Of a stretch of 64,000 nt of DNA, positions 1 through 9,067 are shown piece by piece; positions within the stretch are counted from its first letter, which is position 1, and each line of letters begins with the position of its first letter. The stretch is from Paenibacillus dauci (GTDB lineage Bacteria; Bacillota; Bacilli; Paenibacillales; Paenibacillaceae), in contig NZ_KQ040798.1 of NCBI RefSeq assembly GCF_000971985.1, forward strand, positions 487,826-551,825, given 5' to 3'. The position numbers were made by a program, and so were the translations under genes. The notes beneath the pieces were generated by a model. That model had not been told where the DNA came from. It saw nothing but the letters and a program-made list of their open reading frames with translations, and made no database searches.

Positions 1-76
1 GAGTTCTGAGAGTTTGCAAATGTACGGATAAATAACAATTAAGAAACACTAAGCTGTCTTATTCATCGAATGACCT

Positions 77-120
77 AAAAACCGCCAATTCAGTATCTAT
101 ATACTGGATTAGCGGCTTTT
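77..120 (-). terminator. Intrinsic terminator at the end of the tad operon
   Basis: Inverted repeat AAAAACCGC (77-85) / GCGGCTTTT (112-120), with further pairing inside (CAGTAT/ATACTG). On the minus strand the stem runs into a T tract, so it can end the Tad operon transcript about 265 bases after the FHA gene. The plus strand also has TTTTATTTATTT after the stem, so it may work both ways for a gene ending left of the window. Confidence 0.75.
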
Positions 121-385
121 ATTTATTTGCTATAAGCTTCATATGAATAACTATTATCTATTATTTGTTCTATTTTGCTTATTTGCTGTTTTATTTACTT
201 GGTTTGATTTCATCTATCTACTTCACCATTTTATTTCTGGATATACATGTTGTACTTATAGGCTACTTGAGTTATGCCGATTGATGCTTCTTAATTTGTA
301 CAGGTTATCTGTTTAGATTCTGTAACTATCCTGAATACGTAATGAGTCGAAATATAATATATTCCGCTATTGTACTGCTCGGCAG
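121..385. other. AT-rich 3' flank of the tad operon, no gene seen
   Basis: Together with bases 1-76 this is a gene-free stretch. It is AT-rich, has no reading frame with a convincing ribosome binding site, and no repeat beyond the terminator at 77-120. It is best read as the 3' untranslated part of the minus-strand operon. Confidence 0.5.
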
Positions 386-2338
386 CTACGTTAGCCGAAG
401 TGTAAATACAGCTCTTGCTATTGTAAATGAATCTCCATCCTGCATGGGGTACGATTTGTAAGGTACCAGCGGCTCGCTGCCCAACAGCGTACCATTGCGC
501 GAGCTCAGATCTTTGATCAGAATCTGCTCATCACTGATCTCCATTTCTACATGGTTGCGCGAAGTACCTACAGATTTTTCATAATAATCTACACCCTCTT
601 CTGCACGCCCAATCACAAAAGTGCCTGGCGTCAGACGAATCGGCTCTGTATGCATTCCATCCAGCTCTCTGCGTTCCAGATAACCCTGGAACACTTTGGA
701 TTGACTATGCGAAGACATAACAGAAGATTCATCCAAGAGGACGGTTGCCATATGGGAAGACAGTAATCCAGTGTCTGGAATGGACTCGCTGAATCCGGGT
801 GGCATCTGATGAGCAGCCTGGGAAGATGAATAATGCTGCTGAATAGGGTCAATATTTCTACTATTGTTATCACTTTTCATTCCGTGAGGAGGCATCGACA
901 TATGATCATGATACTGCCCTGTCTGTACGGATGATTCTCTACCGAAAATAGCAGCGATATTCTGATCTCGCTGGTTAACAGGATCGACTCCATATCCAGC
1001 CCCTCCCGAAACAGCCATTGCCAGACCACCTGCAGCGGCCGGTTCAGAATTCCAGCGCCAGCTTTCACTGCCATATTCTTCGTCATCTTGCTTGGACTTA
1101 TTAAATACAGGTAGCTTGAGTTTGTTGGCTCCGGATAGCTTTCCTTTGATTAGCATATAAATTAATATACCGACTGCCAGGGTAATAGCTGTACAACCAT
1201 ATAGCATCATATCATTGCCATGCTCCAGATAACCAAATCGCCAGACCATGGCAACCAGAAGTGCGCCACCTGCCAGAAGATAGGTACGTTGAGCGGAAGA
1301 AAGCGGCTTTGCTGCTGATTCTTCCGCGTCGGCAGTGACATTTTCAGGCGATCCAGCTGTTTGTGAACGCGTTCGATTTCCTGGCGCTGCAAATAATGCA
1401 GATGGATCGGCTGATACCCCTGACTGATTCCCGTTTCTGCCTGATGATGGCAAAGCGGCTGCAAAGGCTGGATTGACTGTCCGATTATCAGGACTTACTG
1501 CTGCAGGAGCGGGATTGCCTCGTTGTTTTCTCAGGTGTTGCAGAACCGGATGTGCTGCGCTGGCATTAACAGCATCCGTGTTCTGCATTCGATTATTTGC
1601 TTGTACATGCTGCCCAGCTTCTCTAACTGCATGACTACTTGCAGTATTTACACGCCCGGGCGGTGTTGGTATTCCTGAAGAGTACGTATTACTCGACTGA
1701 GGATACCCTGCATTGTCGCTATTGTAGCCTTTAGTATATGATTCTGTTCCCGGATGCTGCTGGTAATCTCCGAGGAGCTCCATCAGCAGCAATTTCAGTT
1801 CCTGCAAATTAAAGTTATCATTCTGGCAGTATTTGAGAATACGCTGAACCTTATTACCTGTCAGCTCCGATACATAGGCCATCCAGCGTGAAGCCAATCT
1901 GCTCAGAATCAATTGTACTGGTTCATCCGTAAGCATTTCTAGAGATGGCACATAGGTCAGATACAAACCGCCCGCCTGAAGCGTACCATCTACAAACATG
2001 TACTGTTCATCCAGCAGATAGTTAGGCAGGGACAGCATATATTGACTGCTTTCCTCCAGTGTAGATACGATCTGCAGCAGTAGACCGAGATATTCGGCAA
2101 TGCCCATCGGTTCACTTTGCAGACAGTGGCGCAGCATTTTTTTGCCGCTAATATCGTAGCGAAGTACAGCCTTCATATTAACTTCGTGCAGATGAAGCTG
2201 CAGTATTCCGCGAATACGCGAGGATAACATCATTCCGGTCTGGGTTTTGCTCAGATCACTTTGCTGAAATCCCTGTTCACGATCAACCGTCATATAGGTC
2301 TTGCCATCCTGAATAAAATCCTGTGTTAATGTTTCCAT
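386..2338 (-). CDS. FHA domain protein with DUF6382-like N-terminus, Tad locus
   Basis: About 650 residues. The first ~200 residues resemble the DUF6382 region found in Firmicute Tad loci. A long low-complexity Ser/Asn/Pro/Gln linker follows (about 200-350), then two hydrophobic segments (about 355-400), a second linker, and a C-terminal forkhead-associated domain (about 570-650) with the typical RxxxG...SRNH...DLSSRNGT pattern. FHA domains bind phospho-threonine peptides, so this protein probably links Ser/Thr phosphorylation to pilus assembly or secretion at the membrane. Start chosen at 2338: AGAGGTGA lies 8 bases upstream of that ATG, whereas the in-frame GTG at 2350 overlaps the ribosome binding site. 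Last gene of the operon. The FHA call is firm; the role is inferred from position. Confidence 0.85.
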   Translation of the reverse strand: METLTQDFIQDGKTYMTVDREQGFQQSDLSKTQTGMMLSSRIRGILQLHLHEVNMKAVLRYDISGKKMLRHCLQSEPMGIAEYLGLLLQIVSTLEESSQYMLSLPNYLLDEQYMFVDGTLQAGGLYLTYVPSLEMLTDEPVQLILSRLASRWMAYVSELTGNKVQRILKYCQNDNFNLQELKLLLMELLGDYQQHPGTESYTKGYNSDNAGYPQSSNTYSSGIPTPPGRVNTASSHAVREAGQHVQANNRMQNTDAVNASAAHPVLQHLRKQRGNPAPAAVSPDNRTVNPAFAAALPSSGRNGNQSGVSADPSALFAAPGNRTRSQTAGSPENVTADAEESAAKPLSSAQRTYLLAGGALLVAMVWRFGYLEHGNDMMLYGCTAITLAVGILIYMLIKGKLSGANKLKLPVFNKSKQDDEEYGSESWRWNSEPAAAGGLAMAVSGGAGYGVDPVNQRDQNIAAIFGRESSVQTGQYHDHMSMPPHGMKSDNNSRNIDPIQQHYSSSQAAHQMPPGFSESIPDTGLLSSHMATVLLDESSVMSSHSQSKVFQGYLERRELDGMHTEPIRLTPGTFVIGRAEEGVDYYEKSVGTSRNHVEMEISDEQILIKDLSSRNGTLLGSEPLVPYKSYPMQDGDSFTIARAVFTLRLT

Positions 2339-2373
2339 GGTTTCTTTCACCTCTACTCTTTAGACATCCAGAC

Positions 2374-2883
2374 TCAGATATACCAATAACAAAAAATCAC
2401 ACTGGGCAGTACAGCTGCCATAAACGGAAATGTAAGATACTGCTTCTGCTCTTCCCGGGTAGCACGCAGCGGCTGCTTCCATAGCAAAGCTCCTGTGACC
2501 TTCCATAGTACCCTGCGCATGCGTACGATCGTTTCACGTCGCCATAGCATAATAATCAGACCAATCACACCTGCGAAAATAACCGAATACATCAATATCT
2601 GGGCTGTCATGCTGATTCCAAACCACGCACCAATGCCACCAAACAGCTTCACATCACCAGCTCCGACAGCCCGAAAAGCATACAACAGCAGCATAATGCC
2701 AAATCCAAGCGCAAAGCCTTTGCCTGCAAATAGCAGACCTTCCCAGCGCTCTGATGCCAGATGATATGTCAGACCGCTGATAATGAATAATATATTGAGA
2801 AAATTAGGGATTTTGCGCGCACGGATATCCGTCCAAAATGCCCATAATACAAAAATACCGCCACCAATAAACACGCTTTCCAT
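2374..2883 (-). CDS. A24-family prepilin peptidase (TadV/CpaA-like)
   Basis: 169 residues with about five hydrophobic segments. It carries the two aspartates of the aspartic prepilin peptidase family: D19 in the WTDIRARKIPN motif and D77 in the GAGDVKL motif. It lacks the N-methyltransferase domain of longer PilD enzymes, as is usual for Tad systems. It should cleave the leader of the Flp pilin and TadE-like pseudopilins encoded upstream, at the Gly before the mature N-terminus, on the inner face of the membrane. AAAGGGG lies about 11 bases before the ATG. It sits 35 bases from the FHA gene and 43 from the TadE-like gene, so it is part of the operon. Confidence 0.9.
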   Translation of the reverse strand: MESVFIGGGIFVLWAFWTDIRARKIPNFLNILFIISGLTYHLASERWEGLLFAGKGFALGFGIMLLLYAFRAVGAGDVKLFGGIGAWFGISMTAQILMYSVIFAGVIGLIIMLWRRETIVRMRRVLWKVTGALLWKQPLRATREEQKQYLTFPFMAAVLPSVIFCYWYI

Positions 2884-2926
2884 ACTTCTGTAATCCCCTT
2901 TGCTATCCTGTCTTCATCCTTCGATC

Positions 2927-4063
2927 TCAAGAATCTGCAATAACCGGTCTGCCATCATAGGGTGCAATCTGGAAGGTTCCCCGGATTTTCTGCCCATCTG
3001 CTGTCGTTAACACATAGGTTGCCCAGCCGGCTGTAGCACTCGATGGAATTTTCCAGGTCCAGTCGATATTCCCTTCTGCATCAGCAACAGCCTGCCCCAA
3101 TCCTTTTGCTGTGCTTTCTCCACTTTTGTAGCGGATCTCCAGGCTGACCACGGAACTCGGAGGTGCTGTAGCTTTGATGGAAATCATCGATTCAGGATGT
3201 GCTGGCTGTGGAACCGAGACTACTTTTACTCCGGTCTGTTCTGCCGTCTCCTTCTGAGCAGCTTCTCCAAACTCTCCGGTATCTCCAATCCACAGACGCT
3301 CTGTCGATCGTGATTGCAGTACGATAGGTTTGAAAATGAGCGGTACCCGGAAAGGAAGCTCATATTCAATCTCAATCCCAAAATAAGGATTTGTTTTGCT
3401 GGACAAATCAGGTACGGTTACTTCTGTAATATGAATCCGGTTGTAATCAATTCGATTATCGGAAGCAATTTGCTGAATAAGCGGCTTGATCGCTGCATCG
3501 AGTACAGCGGCAGCAGCTTGGTTTTTTAGCTGTTCAATCTTGGCGTCTCCACCGCTGGCAGCCTCCATCATCCACTCATTGATTGGCGATGGAAAGGCTC
3601 CTTCATATTGTGAAGCAAGTTCGCTTAGGCTCAGCTTGGGCATGACAGAACTTTCTCCCATGGCTTCTGAGGCTTTTTGTACAGGATACATATGGGTTGC
3701 CACGTATCTTGCCGTATCCGAAGTGACATTGTTCAGAGCAGTAGATACCAGCGTCATTTGAACCAGATATACAAGAAAGACTGCAACAAACAGGAAAATG
3801 GGTAATACCATCGCCGCTTCCAGTACGATACTGCCGCGCTCTTCCCTTTTAAGATTGGAGGGAAAAGGAATAATCCGAAATATCTCCCTATCCCTATATG
3901 TTTGATTCTGTTTATGATGATTGTGACTTTGGATTTCGTTCGATCGATGGTATGGCTGACTGGAATGCTGTGCTACAAATCGGGATTGACGATCCAATAT
4001 ACCTATCGGCTGCAACGTAATTTCTTTCTGTTTAGTATCCGTAGTCTGCCTGTTTGTCTGCAT
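2927..4063 (-). CDS. TadE-like pilus assembly protein
   Basis: About 378 residues. After a polar N-terminal stretch of ~70 residues comes RGSIVLEAAMVLPIFLF, the class III prepilin-like signature of TadE proteins: Gly cleavage site, Glu at +5, then one membrane segment. The rest is exported, with a C-terminal part (about 285-375) that looks like a bacterial Ig-like beta fold (Trp/Tyr-rich, ending in a GTFQI strand). It is probably a minor pseudopilin of the Tad pilus. The start is uncertain: ATG 4063 has AGGGTG 7 bases upstream; an in-frame GTG lies at 4072. Both overlap the end of the upstream gene by 30-40 bases, and the long polar leader before the pilin motif is odd, so a later start is possible. 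Confidence 0.8.
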   Translation of the reverse strand: MQTNRQTTDTKQKEITLQPIGILDRQSRFVAQHSSQPYHRSNEIQSHNHHKQNQTYRDREIFRIIPFPSNLKREERGSIVLEAAMVLPIFLFVAVFLVYLVQMTLVSTALNNVTSDTARYVATHMYPVQKASEAMGESSVMPKLSLSELASQYEGAFPSPINEWMMEAASGGDAKIEQLKNQAAAAVLDAAIKPLIQQIASDNRIDYNRIHITEVTVPDLSSKTNPYFGIEIEYELPFRVPLIFKPIVLQSRSTERLWIGDTGEFGEAAQKETAEQTGVKVVSVPQPAHPESMISIKATAPPSSVVSLEIRYKSGESTAKGLGQAVADAEGNIDWTWKIPSSATAGWATYVLTTADGQKIRGTFQIAPYDGRPVIADS

Positions 4064-6341
4064 AATACACACCCTGTTCCACGGAGCTGTCCGCCTGTCC
4101 TGTTTTCAGCATCTTCATGACTCCCGGCAAGAACCAGATTCTCATTCCTGTTCGCACATGAGCTGATGCATACGTATTTCGCTCGGCCGGATTGATTTTG
4201 GTTCCAAACCGGATCAGTGCAAGCATACGTGACATTTTCTTTTCATTATTGGTCTGAAGCAAAAACAATCTCAAATAATCACGGTATTCAAAAGGCACTT
4301 TCATATAAGCGGATAAATCGGTATGTCCTTTGGTAAACAAATCGATCATATCCTTGATCGCCATCTCTACTCCGTAAGCCACTCCTGCTGCCAATACAGC
4401 GAGCGGATGTCCAAGTTTGGCGCTTTTCACCAGTCCTTCTGCGGTACGGATTGCCAGACGTACTCCAAAAATTTCACTGTAGGCTGCTGTAAGATTGGCT
4501 GTCACATCGTCAAATCCATAAATAATATATTCAACCTGCTGATGTTCTACAGCAAACTCCTGGACCAGTTTAGAGACATCAACTTCTGCAAGAGCATCTG
4601 CCGCCTGATTACCGTCTCCATTTTGGAAACTCTCCGCCATATTGCGGAAAAAGGTAATATCAAATGGCTCAAAATAATGAATGGCATATTCATTCTGGAA
4701 AAATTCATTGCGTCCGTTCATGAGTGATTCGGATACTCCGCCGAAAATAATATCCATCGCATCCATTGATTTTTGACTTTCGTCGTATGGGTCTTTATCC
4801 AGCTTGACCTTCGATTGCTCACCGCCAACGCTGCTGTTGAAATTCAGACTATCCTCGTAGTAGCCATTTACTTCACTGAAATCCTGGGCTACTACATCAG
4901 CTGCAGCTCCCATACCGGCAATTCCGCCCAGCATCAGTTCTGCTTTTTTCATATCCTTTTCAGCTTTGGCTTCATCTTTGGAAATGCTGTCTGTACCTGC
5001 GCGTGCAGCAGCCAGTTCTTTTTCAATTTTGCCGATCGTTCCATCGGGTGTACTGCCTGAATAGTTATCCAGATAGGTCTGCAGCAGGCGTGCTGTACGG
5101 ATCGTACTGCTTTTGAGAGAAGACGCATTGCCTGATGTAAGTGTGATCTGCCGATTCGCTTCAGTCATCAGACTTTTTACAGACTGGGATATCGTGGTGT
5201 AATCATCCTGCTGAGATTTTACAGAGCTTTCCATCCGGTTTAGCAGATCCTGTGAAAGAACCAGCTGATCCAGATTTTTGCGCAGCTCGGCCAGCTGTTT
5301 CTCTGCACCAGCATCACCTTTGGCTGTACTGCCTGGAATTTTGGCACCACTGACTTTGTCATAAGAAGCATTGGCCGAACGATTCTTCTCTTGCTGGATA
5401 ATATCAGCGATTTGCTGGTTATATCCCCTTATGTCAGACATCAGCTTTATACCTTCGTCATATGTATGTGTATGAGTTTCCAGCAGCTTTTCTAATTTGG
5501 AAGGTATTTTCTGTAGCAGGGAAGAAGAACGGCTTTTGTATGCAGCGATCTTGGCTGTATTAATCCGTGGTTTATCTTTCTTTTTCCTTTTTTTGTCTTC
5601 AGAGATCAGATCGGTATAATTTTTGAACTGCGCCGCGATCTGGGCGATGGACGAGATAGAGCCCACACTTTTGTCTGCAATCGAGCTTCCTGCAGGATAC
5701 ATAATCATTTTAGCCAGTTCTTTCACTTCATCAGCTGTCTTCTTTTGCAAAGCAATCAGTTTATCAATCGCCTTTTCCCTGGCTTCATACGGTTTACGGA
5801 CTTTGTTAAGTACCGATACCGTCTGGGTTGTCTCTTTCATAATGCCTGACATGGTACGCATTTTCTCTACAATCTCAATCGTAAAATCGATAGGAGCCTT
5901 GTACTTCATCTCCTCCTGAATCTGTTGATTAAATGTATCGTACTTGCCAAGCGGGCGACTGAGCTGAATAGAGGTCTGATCTGCCTGAAGCGGAATCAGA
6001 TGAAAACTATCCTTTTGATCGGTATAGTTAAAATTCTCTGTCAACGCTGTATCCAGCAGCTGTGTAGCGTCCGATTCACCAAAAGCAAACAACCCATAAT
6101 CTTTCTGAAATTCGGGTTCATAAGCAGACATTACCGAACGGACTACTGCATGAGTTAAATGCTCGGACTGTACTTCCATTGCCGCAATTCGGGAATAATC
6201 TATAAATACGGCAGTGAACATGAATACGCCGGCCAGTACCACGATCATAAAAATAGTAACTGCACCGCGCGTATCACTTGCTTTGCGTCTTATCGTTCCA
6301 AGCCAGCTACGAATACGCTGCTTTGTTAATCGTGTTCTCAA
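4032..6341 (-). CDS. DUF5702 domain protein, TadG-like
   Basis: 769 residues with one N-terminal membrane segment (about 28-47) after TRGAVTIFMIVV, a TadE/TadG-type hydrophobic start. The long extracytoplasmic part is rich in helical, Lys/Glu/Gln-containing segments (about 100-480) and is likely to be coiled. The N-terminal region with YEPEFQKDYGLFAFGES matches what I know of DUF5702 proteins, which occur in Firmicute Tad loci. Function is not established; by position it may be a structural or surface part of the pilus apparatus. It starts with TTG (AGGAGTG 8 bases upstream). It overlaps the next gene, which suggests translational coupling. Confidence 0.8.
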   Translation of the reverse strand: MRTRLTKQRIRSWLGTIRRKASDTRGAVTIFMIVVLAGVFMFTAVFIDYSRIAAMEVQSEHLTHAVVRSVMSAYEPEFQKDYGLFAFGESDATQLLDTALTENFNYTDQKDSFHLIPLQADQTSIQLSRPLGKYDTFNQQIQEEMKYKAPIDFTIEIVEKMRTMSGIMKETTQTVSVLNKVRKPYEAREKAIDKLIALQKKTADEVKELAKMIMYPAGSSIADKSVGSISSIAQIAAQFKNYTDLISEDKKRKKKDKPRINTAKIAAYKSRSSSLLQKIPSKLEKLLETHTHTYDEGIKLMSDIRGYNQQIADIIQQEKNRSANASYDKVSGAKIPGSTAKGDAGAEKQLAELRKNLDQLVLSQDLLNRMESSVKSQQDDYTTISQSVKSLMTEANRQITLTSGNASSLKSSTIRTARLLQTYLDNYSGSTPDGTIGKIEKELAAARAGTDSISKDEAKAEKDMKKAELMLGGIAGMGAAADVVAQDFSEVNGYYEDSLNFNSSVGGEQSKVKLDKDPYDESQKSMDAMDIIFGGVSESLMNGRNEFFQNEYAIHYFEPFDITFFRNMAESFQNGDGNQAADALAEVDVSKLVQEFAVEHQQVEYIIYGFDDVTANLTAAYSEIFGVRLAIRTAEGLVKSAKLGHPLAVLAAGVAYGVEMAIKDMIDLFTKGHTDLSAYMKVPFEYRDYLRLFLLQTNNEKKMSRMLALIRFGTKINPAERNTYASAHVRTGMRIWFLPGVMKMLKTGQADSSVEQGVYYADKQADYGY

Positions 6342-6376
6342 TTGGATTCACACTCCTGATTCATTCCGGCAGATCG

Positions 6377-7066
6377 CTAAGGGTTCTGCCCACCAAACAT
6401 CTTCAATATGCTTCCTGCCTGATCCAGATTGAAGGCTCCTCCATACTTGCCCGATATTTTGGCACCATAGTAACGAAGCAATTCTACATTGCGGATAAAT
6501 TCAACAGGCTCGACTACTACTGCTCCTGCGCTCACCTCCGCCTGCAGAGGATGACCAAGCTCCCGCTCCAGTGCTCCAAAAGATACAGGTCTGGAAAGTG
6601 TTGTTTTTATTCTTCGTATCATCAATTGGTTGTTATATGTTATATTTCCACTCATTTCACCTGGAACCCAGGAGGCAGCGGCAGATAATTTATCCGTAGG
6701 CAGTGATCCGCCGCTGCCTCCTGGAATGGAAACCTCAGCTGAACTTGCAGCTCCTGCCCAACCAAATAATTTACTCAGCATATCATCCTGGGTAAGACGC
6801 CAGTACAATCCATCATTCTCTCCCTGTGCAAAAGCGCCAGTTACCGGCTCCTTATGGCTGTTATCCCAAGAGTAGGACGCCCGTTCGGACGTTTTGGATG
6901 CTGCTTGCTTAAGCATAGTATTCTGGTATTGATACATGCAGAAAAACAGGATCAGTAGCGTAGTAAACAGAATAATGGGAAACACAAGGGAAGCTTCAAT
7001 CGTGAAGCTTCCTTTTGTGTTTTTCCAGAGACGTTGAATATGCAGCTTACTTCTTGAACTCTTCAC
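6377..7066 (-). CDS. TadE/TadF-like pseudopilin
   Basis: 229 residues. The N-terminus has KGSFTIEASLVFPIILF followed by a single membrane segment (about 20-47): Gly before the cleavage point, Glu at +5, hydrophobic stretch. This is the Tad pseudopilin pattern processed by the A24 peptidase encoded downstream. The exported part is short, with a Gly/Ser-rich turn (SIPGGSGGS). It begins with GTG inside the last codons of the Flp pilin gene (20-base overlap) and has only a weak ribosome binding site, so coupling to flp translation is likely. Assignment to TadE or TadF is not resolvable by eye. Confidence 0.8.
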   Translation of the reverse strand: MKSSRSKLHIQRLWKNTKGSFTIEASLVFPIILFTTLLILFFCMYQYQNTMLKQAASKTSERASYSWDNSHKEPVTGAFAQGENDGLYWRLTQDDMLSKLFGWAGAASSAEVSIPGGSGGSLPTDKLSAAASWVPGEMSGNITYNNQLMIRRIKTTLSRPVSFGALERELGHPLQAEVSAGAVVVEPVEFIRNVELLRYYGAKISGKYGGAFNLDQAGSILKMFGGQNP

Positions 7067-7244
7067 TTTTTTGTCCCATATATTCCAGCATGCCTTTGAC
7101 TACTTCAGTGATTTTAGTTTTAAAAGCAAGAGCGATAATCAGAATAACTGCGATAATCAATACCATTTCTAGGGTACCTACTCCGTCTTCTTCCTTCCAG
7201 AAACTTTGGATTCCATTCCAGGATTGCTTAAGTATGTTTGTCAT
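7047..7244 (-). CDS. flp: Flp-type IVb major pilin
   Basis: 65 residues, the size of Flp1-family pilins. It shows a short charged leader ending in EEDGVGTLEMVLIIAVILII: Gly cleavage site, Glu at +5 of the mature chain, then the hydrophobic alpha-1 segment, and a Lys/Glu-rich C-terminus. It is probably the main subunit of the pilus fibre. The AGGAGG ribosome binding site is nearly ideal, and being the best in the operon fits a protein needed in excess. Neighbours are TadC upstream and the TadE-like gene overlapping its end. Confidence 0.88.
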   Translation of the reverse strand: MTNILKQSWNGIQSFWKEEDGVGTLEMVLIIAVILIIALAFKTKITEVVKGMLEYMGQKSEEFKK

Positions 7245-7255
7245 TTTATTTCCTC

Positions 7256-8146
7256 CTACATATTCATCATCATAAATGCCGGTGTGCCAACGAGTATCAT
7301 TACAATCACAAAAATCATTACCATGGGAAATACCATTTTGGACGAAGCCTGTTCTCCGCGCATGCGGCTGACCGCTTTACGCTTATCCCAGAGCGTACGG
7401 GACAGATCCCGCAACGCGAGCCCAAACTCTCCGCCACCGCGACGGAAGTTCAGCAGTACAGTCGTCGTAAAAACAGATACTTCCTGAACACCACAGCGTT
7501 TGCTGAATGTCTCCAATGACTGCTGAAACGAATAACCATTTTCCAGCTCATTCAGCATTTGAAAGAGCTCTTTGTACAATGGATGATTAGCCGCGTTTTC
7601 CTGTTTGCGCTGAACGCAGCGGACAATCGCCCGCTGGACGGTCTCTCCTGCTCCAACGAGCAAAATAATCTTGTTCAGCAGTTCAGGAAGCTCCAGCAGA
7701 ATATCCTGCTCCCGCTCCTGTACTTTTTTCTGCAGATCCCGAAATAAGGCAACAGGAAGCACCACCGCCAGCATCGCTCCCAGTGCGAGCCATGTCGCAC
7801 TTCCTCCATTGACAGCTGCCAGCACAAAGCCCAGTGTCAGCAGCAACCAGATATACCCGGCCATTTCCGCAATATACAGCAGTGACCGCTCTCCGCTCAT
7901 ATGGACCCCAAATCCTTTTTGAACAGAGCTTTGAATCCGATAAAATACACCTGAGAAACGCGCTACAAATCTGACTTTCTCAATAAATACCAACATTGCC
8001 GGCAGCAACGGGCGCAGCTTAATTACTTCAAACGGCAGTTCAGCCAGCTGCTTGTGACGTTCTTCTGCACCCTGATGCAGCACCACCCACCCAACCGCTA
8101 GCAGAGCCGCCAACAGCCCTTCCAGCCATACCCAGATCAGTTTCAT
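7256..8146 (-). CDS. tadC: TadC, type II secretion F-family membrane protein
   Basis: 296 residues with membrane segments near the N-terminus, at about 90-130 and at the extreme C-terminus, and a GspF-like cytoplasmic helical domain (about 140-265) containing LLELPELLNKIILLVGAGETV and FRRGGGEFG-type motifs. With TadB it should form the inner-membrane platform that the TadA ATPase drives. AGGAGGTGA precedes the ATG. It lies 11 bases upstream of flp and 36 after tadB. TadB versus TadC is assigned by order in the operon. Confidence 0.87.
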   Translation of the reverse strand: MKLIWVWLEGLLAALLAVGWVVLHQGAEERHKQLAELPFEVIKLRPLLPAMLVFIEKVRFVARFSGVFYRIQSSVQKGFGVHMSGERSLLYIAEMAGYIWLLLTLGFVLAAVNGGSATWLALGAMLAVVLPVALFRDLQKKVQEREQDILLELPELLNKIILLVGAGETVQRAIVRCVQRKQENAANHPLYKELFQMLNELENGYSFQQSLETFSKRCGVQEVSVFTTTVLLNFRRGGGEFGLALRDLSRTLWDKRKAVSRMRGEQASSKMVFPMVMIFVIVMILVGTPAFMMMNM

Positions 8147-8182
8147 TCACCTCCTCTCAGCTAATAGTCGCTTAGCCGCTCG

Positions 8183-9049
8183 TTACACCTTGATATTCAT
8201 GAATTTGCGAATAATCCAAAAGCAAAATCCCAGCGCTGCGAGGCATAAGGTAGATACGACAATACCCAGCGGATTACCGTACATCGGCTTCATAAAATCA
8301 CCAGCCGCAAAATTCAGGAAGATTAAAAAGATAAAAGGTGTACCTATAAGCGCATTAGACTCGAATTTTTTCTGTGATATCATCACCGTAATATCCTGCT
8401 GAATATCGAGCTTTTCCCCGATGACAGAGGACGTTTTACGTACAACTTCGACCAGATCACCGCCTGTGCGTTTACATGTAATAAATACATCCGCAAAGTT
8501 GGTAATGTCTTCATTGGCTGCACGATTGCTGAAATCCTGAAGCGCCTCTTCAATCGGCTGACCGTAATCCATACGAGTTGTAATGATATGCAGCTCACGA
8601 ATCATATCGTTATCGCCGTCCGGATATAACATGCGCAAATCCTGCGCCGCTTCCCGAAACCCATTTTCAACCGAACGTCCGGCAGCCAGTGATGAAGACA
8701 GTGAATACAGTGCCTGCTTGAAATGAGAACTAAGTGCACTGCGCCGTCTTTCCAGTAGATGTCTGCGCAGCAGTCTGGGCGTGAACCATGCTGCCGATGC
8801 CAGCACCAATCCTATCAGCCAGTTATGATAAAACAGATAACCTATCAGCAGAAAAATAATTCCGCAGACCAGCATACAACCGAACCGCTGCACGATGGTC
8901 AGCTCATATACGGTGTAATCGGTCAGTATACTTCCTTGTGTATCCTGCTGCAAGTCTGCTGCTGATATCTGCTTGCTAGCACCTGATTTTGCAGTCAAAT
9001 TATCGGCATCATTCTGTCCGCCTCTTGATCGACTTTTAAAATGAAGCAT
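8183..9049 (-). CDS. tadB: TadB, type II secretion F-family membrane protein
   Basis: 288 residues. A polar N-terminus of ~45 residues is followed by two membrane segments (about 55-95), a GspF-like helical domain (about 105-225) with LSSSLAAGRSVENGF and CKRTGGDLVEVV motifs, and two C-terminal membrane segments. These are features of TadB proteins, the partner of TadC in the pilus platform. AGGAGG lies just before the ATG. It sits 18 bases after the tadA ATPase gene, so they are co-transcribed. Confidence 0.88.
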   Translation of the reverse strand: MLHFKSRSRGGQNDADNLTAKSGASKQISAADLQQDTQGSILTDYTVYELTIVQRFGCMLVCGIIFLLIGYLFYHNWLIGLVLASAAWFTPRLLRRHLLERRRSALSSHFKQALYSLSSSLAAGRSVENGFREAAQDLRMLYPDGDNDMIRELHIITTRMDYGQPIEEALQDFSNRAANEDITNFADVFITCKRTGGDLVEVVRKTSSVIGEKLDIQQDITVMISQKKFESNALIGTPFIFLIFLNFAAGDFMKPMYGNPLGIVVSTLCLAALGFCFWIIRKFMNIKV

Positions 9050-9067
9050 CTTGTTGTTCGCCTCCTA

